Source: Emydura subglobosa (lineage: Eukaryota > Chordata > Testudines > Chelidae). Taken from it: a stretch of DNA of 64,000 bases. The DNA lies in assembly GCA_007922225.1 (NCBI GenBank), contig ML679974.1:561657-625656 (forward strand). Reading direction: 5' to 3'. A model generated the notes under the pieces. That model was not told where the DNA came from, ran no database searches, and saw only the letters and a list, made by a program, of their open reading frames with translations. The stretch's first letter is position 1. Every line of letters begins with the position of its first letter. This document shows, piece after piece, positions 56,417 to 64,000 of this stretch. The position numbers were made by a program, and so were the translations under genes.

Positions 56417-57319
56417 GTGAGTTTACATTTCTAAGCTATTTTGGCAGCAGGCCCAGTGTCTCTGAACATAGTGAAGTCTCTGCATGACTGGAGAGAGAAT
56501 ATAGCTAGCTCTTGAAAGCATGCTTCGATTCCCTTCTCCAGCTGTAAAAAATGCTAGCCTGCTGCTCGTTCCTTTTCATTAGCATAACCTGGTGCTACCG
56601 ACTAAACAGGAAAAGGTCTGGTCCTCAAGCCCAAGGAGAGCTGAAGTGGGTGGGTGGGTGTGTGTGTAATATATATAAAATGCACTGCTTTTCTGTGGTC
56701 CTGTTGAGAGCTTCACACCCTTAGTTCATGAGATTTCAGTGCAGTATAAAGGTGACGTACCGCATTTCAAGGAACAGATTATCTAAGCTGCTTTGGTGCA
56801 ATTAATGTATCTCTTCCACATAGTAACTCACATGGCAGCATTAATTCAGATCCTCTAACACTATAGTCAGCCCACACCATCTGCATTCCCAGTCAGCAAC
56901 CAGAACACAGTCCTCTATTCCCAGTGTGGTTCCATCTTTCTCCTCCTCCAGCACATCACTTGATTCCCACACAACTTTCCTTCTCTTAAAAATAAAAATA
57001 CTTCAGCTACAATGCCTGGCTTCCCGGATCACACAGGGAAAGAACTGCATGAGGGAAAGTGAAAGAAGGAAAAGAACTTGGTGGCGAGTCTCTACATATG
57101 TGTCTCCAGAGAGCTAGCCCTGGATTTTGTTGGGCTCTGACTTCCACCCTTTAGGCTAAGAGTTGGAGTGAGGGGAAGCCATAAGATGAGCAGAGCAGAG
57201 AACAGACCCCAAAGCCAAAAGGGCAGAGACTGCATTCAGTTTCTTGGCAGGGCGTACTGCAAGAACATGACTGTGTAGCAGAGAACAATAAGAATGGCAT
57301 GTGATATTTCCATGAAGTG

Positions 57320-58110
57320 TCCTCAGTTAGAATGTAGGAATTGCAAGACTGGATCAGACCTGAGGTCCATCTAATCTAGTATCTTGTCTCAGGGATCTGC
57401 ACCACGTGCTTCAGAGGAATGTGAAAGAACCCTGAAGCAGGCAGATGAGGGGAATCTGCCCCCCCATATTAGGTGTAACCCTGATCTAACAGAAATTGAA
57501 TTAAGCCTGAAGTATGAGGTTTTAATATCCCTTCCACACATTTTGAATCATTATGAAAACACTAAATATTTGTTGTTCATATAAATGTCCCATCTCTATT
57601 TGAATCCTGTCAAGTTCTTGGACTCTGTCCTGTTGCACTGAGTTCCGTAGTTACGTTAGATGTGTGAAAAGGTGTTTCCTTCTACTGGCTTTGAAACTCC
57701 CTCCTTTTCATTTGATTGACTGACCCCTTGTTCTTGTGTTATGAGATCTTCCTTTGCTGTTTCTATAGATAGGGATTGCTATCTATCATGTCCCCTCGTA
57801 TTCATCTTCTTTCTGAGGTAGCAATCCTAGTCTTTTCAATCATTCTCAGAGGAGAATTTTTCTAGGCCTTTGGTCATTCTCATTGCCCTTCTCTGATCAC
57901 TTCTAATCTAGAAATATCTTTTTGGAGATGCAGCGAGCAGTACTGCACGCAATATCCAGATGAGGCCACACCTTTTGATTTATATAATGGTATTATAATA
58001 TTCTCAGTATTAATTGCCATCCTGCTCCTTATTCAACTTAACATTTTGTGTGCTTTTTTGATCACAGCTGCACATTGAGCAGAGGTTTACATTGAGCTAT
58101 CACATTGAAG
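57320..58110 (-). mobile_element. L3/CR1-like LINE, antisense, diverged
   Basis: Begins with 'aggaattgcaagactggatc' and 'agacctgaggtccatctaat', the antisense 3' end. It continues through 'tcccatctctatttgaatcc', 'ctgcttgttcttgtgttat'-like text, 'atagggattgctatctatca' and 'catgtcccctcgtattcatc' to 'gagcagtactgcacgcaata'. This is the same antisense block order as the elements at 31250 and 45330. No open frame is left. Confidence 0.72.
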
Positions 58111-58899
58111 CCCAGATCTCATAATGTGACACTTCAGAGCTTAAATCTGAGTGCAGTGCTATGTTGAAACTTAAAGCACCTCTGACAGTAGTGTGCAGCT
58201 GATATGAATCTGAAATTGAGTCTCTGGGAAACCTGATCCAGGGTGATCAGACTTCCCATTACTCGTTGACGTGCCACTCCTAGATCAGCACTGAATGGAC
58301 ACAACAGGCGCAGAAGACATCCCAGTGTGCCGTCTCGTTAGCCTGACCTCGGATTGCACTTCAGTAGACACTGCTTAGATCAGTACACTGTGCTCCAGCA
58401 TAATCTCCCAGATGTCCACAGATGCTCATTGAGATTCTGCGTTAATGCAATGTCAAGTTTAAATAAACTTAAAAGAATGACTTAAACCTACAAATAAAGA
58501 GTTGAGGTGTTGTGTGTCTATAATGCACCCTGTTGTGCCTGTATGCTGCAGAACATGCTGTACTACCACATGCTGTTCACAAGGATTGTGGGCTGTGAAG
58601 GATCTGCGCACCTGGTGGCCAAGGAGGATTGGGTGTAAAAGTTTTTTTTACAGCCAGAGGGGGTCACTTATACAGCATCAGTTTTTAAGGACTTTTGAAC
58701 TGATGAGCTCAAGTAGGACTTTCTCATTTCCATTATTTTAAAATTCAAATAAAAATGCTAAGAAGGTAGGCGAGGTCTGTGCCACTGCCAGAGAAGGGAT
58801 TCCTAGCCCTGGTCTAACTTGGACCTGTCAGGAGCTTAGGGAAGTAAAAGAGAAGATGCCTTCCCCTAGTGAATAGTAACAGTGTGTGCCTCTTGGTAC
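58111..58899. other. Intron 3: nothing recognised
   Basis: No feature that I can support between the LINE and the hAT element. Confidence 0.5.
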
Positions 58900-58907
58900 A
58901 ACATGGA

Positions 58908-59348
58908 GAGGGCTGCAGATTTGTCATGGATACTCTGATTTTCCTGTTTGTCTATGACTTGTCTTTGTGTCTGTGACTCACCCTGCAGCAATGGCTCCCG
59001 TCCCACAAGGCAGTTCCTGGCTCCTCGCTCTGGGCATGTTGAGCGGGGTCGTAGCGTTGCTCAGGTTTCGCCTACCGGTCAGGACGAGAGGGTGGCCAGG
59101 CCAAAACCTAAGCAGTGCCGGGACCCCATGTGCCAGGTCACCATGCCTAGAGTGGCGAGCTGCCACTGCAGGCTGAATGCTGGATGGGTTTGCTCTCCAG
59201 CCCCCTCGCCGCAACCCCTCATTAAATACAGCATTTTCTAGTTTAAAAAAAAAAAAGTAAATCACAAAATCCATGATTTTTACTAAATGTACTGTGACTG
59301 CTTTGTAATTTTTTATTAAAAAAATGCTGTGACAGATCTGCAGCCCTG
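58908..59348. mobile_element. Non-autonomous hAT DNA transposon, 441 bp
   Basis: Left end GAGGGCTGCAGATTTGTCA and right end, reverse-complemented, CAGGGCTGCAGATCTGTCA: 17 of 19 identical. Flanks are aacatgga (58900-58907) and atcatgga (59349-59356), 7 of 8 identical, an 8-bp hAT-type duplication. CAGGG ends are usual for hAT. The middle (58985-59240) is GC-rich with CpGs and the right side is AT-rich with a poly(A) run at 59245-59256. No transposase. Confidence 0.85.
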
Positions 59349-59356
59349 ATCATGGA

Positions 59357-59668
59357 GTAGTGCTGAGAAGGTGCAAGTACAGCACTGCTCTGCAGGAAGA
59401 ATGATGGCTTCAGCAAGGGACCTCCTGGTGTACTCTAAAGGTGATGGCCTGTTGGGAAGGAAAGACTTTCCAAAATCATGTTAAAAACTGTGCAGAGCAG
59501 CACGCGTTCCCTACAGCAGCAGGTACTATGTATAGTACTGGGAGATCTGGTGTGACTGTCACGGATTGATTGGGTCGTACTTTAGTCTCCCATCAGCAGG
59601 GTCAGTTGGGGGTCCTCCAGGCTTGACCATCTAACTCTCTTCTCAATTTATTGGATTTTCTGTTTCAG
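59357..59668. other. Intron 3, 3' end
   Basis: Nothing apart from the pyrimidine-rich acceptor before exon 4. Confidence 0.6.
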
Positions 59669-59729
59669 GGACACATCTGGCCAGGGGAGGTTCTGCACCA
59701 TTTTCAGATCCTACTCCAGAGGTGCCCAG
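59669..59729 (+). CDS. RAB40C: RAB40C coding exon 4: switch II region
   Basis: 61 bp. The first base completes the Trp codon begun in exon 3. The exon then encodes DTSGQGRFCTIFRSYSRGAQ, ending on a codon boundary before the donor GTAAGC at 59730. DTSGQGRF is the switch II motif. Most Rabs have DTAGQERF, and the Ser and the Gly in place of Glu are characteristic of the Rab40 group. The visible protein reaches residue 88 of an expected 280 or so. The remaining G-box motifs (NKxD-type and SAK-type), the SOCS box and the C-terminal cysteine are encoded beyond the window. Confidence 0.96.
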
Positions 59730-61309
59730 GTAAGCACTACAGCATTTCTACTCTGGACTGGGCCTGCTCACCATCAAGGTTCTCCAGATGAATAGGAAGC
59801 AAGTTAATGCCCAAAAGCACTGTCCAGCATCTCCCCCATTTCCCTTCAGATGTCCTACCCCTGCCCTTCCAATCAGTATACACACAAATCGGGAGACCCT
59901 CTCCTAGGGGGTGACTTATGCTATTGCGATAGAATATGAACATGCTCCACTGTACGAGGTAGTACACTGGGGGTGGGCAGAGGCCTGGTTACTAGTAGGA
60001 TCATATGGAGCAGTCTTTGCACTGGATCTGGATTTGGGATACGTTGGAGTTACAGGGTTTGGCTGGAAGTTGACTTGATAAGCCTCAGATGACCCCGAAC
60101 TCTCAAGATCAGCTTTGCCTAGTCTGTGCAGTTCCAGAAAATGAGCCCCTTCTATTTATGTGCATGATCCAGGCCTTAAACCAGAAGGGAGGGATGGGTC
60201 CAAGTTGAAAACTCCGATCTCAGAATGTGGGGGTGAAGGCTTAGATTGTGAGACTGTACTTTGGGCCCAGCTCCACAGCAGAGACTGACTCAGCATCTCT
60301 CACTGATGTCAGAGATCTCATGGCTCAGCTCCTACCCAATTCTCTGAATAGTTCTCTAGTTACCACAGCAAAATGGCATCACTGACTTAACCTCTCTGGT
60401 AAGAAGACAGGACTCCATGGAATAAAGTCAATTTAGGCTGATAATTTCTCTGGCCCAGAGGGGCTACAGAAAATATCCCTCTGACTTTTTCTCAAGAGCC
60501 AGTTGCTGTCTAAAGGCTCACTAATCTGACTGGTACACCCAGCAATTAACTAAGGCCTCAGCCTCTCAGTTTCTTCTGCTTTGACTTAATCTCTCACTGT
60601 TTTTGCTCTTTGGATTTCACTATCCACAGCTGTTGACCTGCTTCGCAGCCAGAGAGGGCCATCTTGCTGTCTTTCCTTAGGACTTGCTACAAATGTACTT
60701 GAGAGTTAGACATGCAAGCACTTAGACCAAATACCATGTGCTGTCTCCTCCAACTGTCACATTTAGTTCTTGTAGGTACACACCTTTAGTGTTGTGGCTG
60801 GTTCCCTGGGGTACCCCTTTGGATAACTCTATAGTTCTCTCAACAATTTGCATAGTATCTGTGGAATGAGGGAGCACAGAGGCCCTGCACCTGCACACCT
60901 AATATGGTAGAGGAAATTTAAGATGTTCTGCCCCAAAGTTGTATTCCAGGGAGATCTAGAATTCTGCTCCTGGTAAAGCATGTATAGGCAGGACAGGTCT
61001 TTGTCCCTTCCAACTTCTGAACAGCTAATTGATGCCATGTGGTATTTTGATGGTCAGATTTACTAAGACCAACCTTTCCCTATTCCCGAAACTTTACAAG
61101 AGTCAAATGCACAACCCAAACTGTTGGTGGACACAGATAACTTATCGCAAACCAGGAATTAGAACTAGGAGATGAGTCCCTCTAGATTTCCTAATCAGCC
61201 TGACAGGAAACACAGACTGACAGCTTCTGCCTCACTCTGTGTTATTCAAAGATACGAGCTGCTTGGCAAGCTATTGCTGTTAGAGAGAAGCTTTCTATCC
61301 TACAATCTG
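59730..61309 (+). other. RAB40C intron 4, first part: nothing recognised
   Basis: From the donor at 59730. No further RAB40C exon or repeat was recognised here. Confidence 0.6.
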
Positions 61310-61405
61310 TATTCTTTGGAGCAGGGACCATCTGTCTCTCTAGGTGTGTGTACAGCATCTAGCACAAAGGAGTCCTGATCCATGACTGAGGTTCCTAGGC
61401 ACAAG
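61310..61405 (+). repeat. Dispersed repeat, 'GTCCCTGCCCCAAA' family, copy 5
   Basis: 'tattctttggagcagggacc', 'tgtgtgtacagcatctagca', 'caaaggagtcctgatccatg' and 'actgaggttcctaggcacaa'. Same orientation and block order as the copy at 20447-20545. Confidence 0.7.
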
Positions 61406-64000
61406 TAAAAAAAAAAATGAAGGAGAAACAAAAAGCTAAGAAAGCAGCCTTGTAGTATGTAACAACCTGTTACCGTGTCAGAATTGGACAATTGGATTAG
61501 AGTTATACCTCTAGAAATCAGATAAATAATGCAAGATGGCTGCATTGGATAGCCACATCATTCCTGCAGCTAGGCCTGTCCTCAACACTGCTGTCTGTTG
61601 GAATGACTCTGTGTGATAAGGTACCACAGAGGGCAGCCTACTATTGAAACTGAATTGGGAGAGCTGACTTTCAGTCCCAAATGGAGCATTTGCTTAGGCA
61701 ATAGCTTCCCTTCCTCCCTCCCCTAACTAAGAGTGTTGGGTGTTTCTTTTGAATGGCAGAGTCTGGAACTGCCGGTGTTTGCACACATCCAACGATGCCT
61801 GCCCTGGCACACCGCGATTACGAATGAAAGCTTGAAACTATTTATCGGGAAAGTATGCCTCATTTACCTTACCTGCATACCTCCCCACCTGGGAGGAGTC
61901 CGTGAGGAATGTGATTTATTTATTTATTTTAATCCCAGGCCCTACAGTTAATCTGGGTGGAGGGGATCATTGGACATAACTGGGTTTTTAATGTAAACAA
62001 AGAACTGTGTGCAGGGATGTGGATAGAGCTGCCAGCCAGTAGGGGGCTTATTTCCAGCTTCCTCAAAACCTCGGGATCCTGCACGCCTTGTGACTGCCCT
62101 TTCCACAAATGCACCTCTTTTGCTTTCTAAGTCCTGGTTTTAAATATTAAAAAAGTGATCCTAAAAGTTGAGTGTAAACAGTGAGTGAGCTGACCTATTA
62201 AAAAGCAGAAGGATACTAAATGAAAGCCTCTGCAGCATGCCAGTGAAATTTGCACTGCAACCTCATAACATGGTTCTCATGAGCTAAGAGTGTGTGTGTG
62301 AAACTCGGGCACCTTTTCAACACTAAGGACAGGAAACTCCGGTATCATTCCACCATGTGGCTTGTAATAGAACATTCACTCAATACTATTAGCTGAAAGC
62401 CTGTGCTGTAATTTGTATAGTAGTGTGTAAAAAAGCCAGAAAAAGACTGAGAACTTAGAAATTAGGCAGTTAGAGACTGTGAATCCCTGTGATGATTGCA
62501 CCTGGTCATATTCTAAACAAAAATAGCTCTTAGCCATGCTTGTAGCTGTTTCCATCACTTCACACTGATTCAACAGCTGCTCTAGGCTTCAGAGTGACAC
62601 ATAGCGTAACATTCCTGGAATCATATTATGTAGAAGAATAGATGAACATAGGGTTTTCCCTAAAACTAAATTTTGACTGATATCTTCAAATTGGTGCCTA
62701 CTGTCCTTCATGGCATAGAATACACTGAGTAACCTGAGCTTTTGCTGAAATATTTGTGCAGATCTGTAGGTGCCTTTGAATCAAAATAAAATACTGTGGA
62801 ATGCCATGCCCTCTGTTTCTCATGAATTTTGCCACATGTTTCAAGAAAAGGACTATCCTAGTTTAAGCTGCTCTTTACATAAGTAGCCAAGCAAAGGACT
62901 GGGACTGATTGCATCAGAAGGCTGAATTTGCTGCAAGGATGGGCATTAATTTCTTAGCACCACCTTCTGGCACTTGAAAATTGACACTAGACTGGCACCC
63001 CCGCCCCTTCCTCTGATTGAAAGCTATCATTCAACAAGAGCCCATTGTCTGAGAATGTGGCAATGCCTCAGAATGAGTCTCATGCTCCTAAGAATAAGTG
63101 CCAAACAGCCACTTGGTTTGAAAAGCAGCTCCTCGTCAGAGAGACTGCACCTGACTGTCATAGAGAATGAATGGAGTGGGCAGAGCAAAACCTCCGTGGC
63201 AGTTTCTTTAAGAAATGTAGCCCTAGTGACCATGGACTGGGAAGCAATTAGAAAATGGGAAGAGAATCTGCCTTGATGATTCCCTTTCCTGTACCATGCA
63301 TCTTCTCATTCAACCCAAATTTGATTGTGAGAGGAGGTGAATCTGAATTAACAAGGAGGTATTCTGTGTTTTGAACACTTAGGCTGATTGTGGTGTCTCC
63401 AGATTGCACACTATCTGTGTCACTGGGCTTGGTAAACAACATTACACACTTTTATGGGCCACATCAGTGGGGCATCCTATTTTTCTCCTGGAAAAAGTCC
63501 GTCATTGGAAGTATCAGGATAGGACCAACTTCATTGTCCAAGGTTAGCCAATTTCAGATATTGGGCAATGAGGAACAGTCCCTTCTTCAGCCTAAGCAAA
63601 CAAGCCCATCTGACTCAGTGGGGCTTGGAGACATGGACAAATGATTGGAGTACAGTAGAGCAAGTGACACAGCTATGTCATATCCTTTGGTAGAGAATAG
63701 GTGAATTAACTCACTTTGCTTACCTACTGCTTTAAAGAGGTAAAAGGTTCGTCTAGACTTGAAGGAAAGCAGTACCAAGTTGCAGTTTGAGAGTTCAGCC
63801 AAAAGGGCTTTAAAATGTAATAACAGTGATGTAGGCCAGCACAATGTTAGGCTAAATTTTTAGGCTGTGATCCAAAATGCTGCATTTGTCTACTAGTGTT
63901 CATTAGTTAAGAACCTCTGTGTGGATTCAAGTATATTTCTCCTTAACTGGCTCTTCATCAGAATTAGCAGTAGTAGGCTATTGCAGGCAGTGTTACCTAG
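61406..64000 (+). other. RAB40C intron 4, continued to the window edge
   Basis: I see no exon matching the next expected Rab40 segment and no repeat family that I can name. Chance frames of up to about 100 codons occur. The intron is open at the right edge. Confidence 0.5.

Larger units (their letters stand above)
56417..59668 (+). other. RAB40C intron 3 (3,252 bp)
   Basis: From GTGAGT at 56417 to the acceptor TTTCTGTTTCAG ending at 59668. It carries a GT-rich and TA-rich simple tract (about 56647-56680), an antisense CR1/L3-like LINE and a hAT element. No other exon was recognised. Confidence 0.9.
24790..64000 (+). other. RAB40C: RAB40C gene, 5' part (runs off the right edge)
   Basis: Gene-level entry joining the promoter, a non-coding first exon (to 24971), exon 2 (acceptor at about 26466, coding from 26697 to 26838), exon 3 (56356-56416) and exon 4 (59669-59729). 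All visible coding-exon boundaries obey GT-AG and the phases fit. I searched 59730-64000 for the next conserved block (GILLVYDITNRWSFDG-like) and did not see it, so exon 5 onward lies outside. Rab40 proteins are small GTPases with a C-terminal SOCS box that recruits Elongin B/C and CUL5. RAB40C rather than RAB40B is called because of the N-terminal tail and the SPYAYSNG segment. The transcription start is inferred, not seen. Confidence 0.9.

Noticed and set aside
59730..64000. Search for RAB40C exon 5
   Set aside because: No segment that encodes the expected GILLVYDITNRWSFDG-type block is visible, so the exon is presumed beyond the window.

Overview
The window is vertebrate nuclear DNA, most likely from a turtle or another slowly evolving sauropsid such as a crocodilian. 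The evidence is the repeat content. CR1 LINEs are the main family, with 3' ends bearing the 'ATTCTATGATTCTA' type terminus. They sit beside a Tx1/L1-clade LINE, MIR/CORE-SINE relics that are still easy to read, short hAT and PIF/Harbinger-like DNA elements, and several palindromic repeat families of the kind seen in turtle genomes. The only gene I can support has GT-AG introns, a CpG-island promoter and very little coding sequence, so this is not microbial DNA.

Layout. Positions 1-5240 hold degraded retrotransposons: a reverse-transcriptase relic on the + strand (about 110-1040), then a long Tx1-like LINE on the - strand (about 1200-4290) with a CR1 fragment abutting its ORF2 start. Positions 5240-24590 are intergenic as far as I can see, with CR1, MIR, hAT, Harbinger-like and palindromic repeats and one small minisatellite. 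A CpG island at about 24600-25340 carries two inverted 19-nt ZNF143/THAP11-type sites and a non-coding first exon.

From about 24790 to the right edge lies the 5' part of RAB40C (+ strand), a Rab40-family small GTPase that acts as a SOCS-box substrate receptor of CUL5 ubiquitin ligases. Coding exons are 26697-26838, 56356-56416 and 59669-59729. They join in phase to give the first 88 residues: P-loop, switch I and switch II. Intron 2 is about 29.5 kb and intron 3 about 3.25 kb. Both are filled with CR1/L3-like LINEs, hairpin SINE-like repeats and a hAT element. The rest of the G domain, the SOCS box and the 3' UTR lie beyond position 64000.

I found no CRISPR array, operon, rRNA, convincing tRNA or new multi-gene system. 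The observations most worth checking are the promoter site pair, a predicted spliced upstream ORF, a 132-bp near-perfect hairpin repeat with relatives, the CR1 insertion at the Tx1 ORF2 start, and several DNA elements whose ends and target duplications can be read directly.
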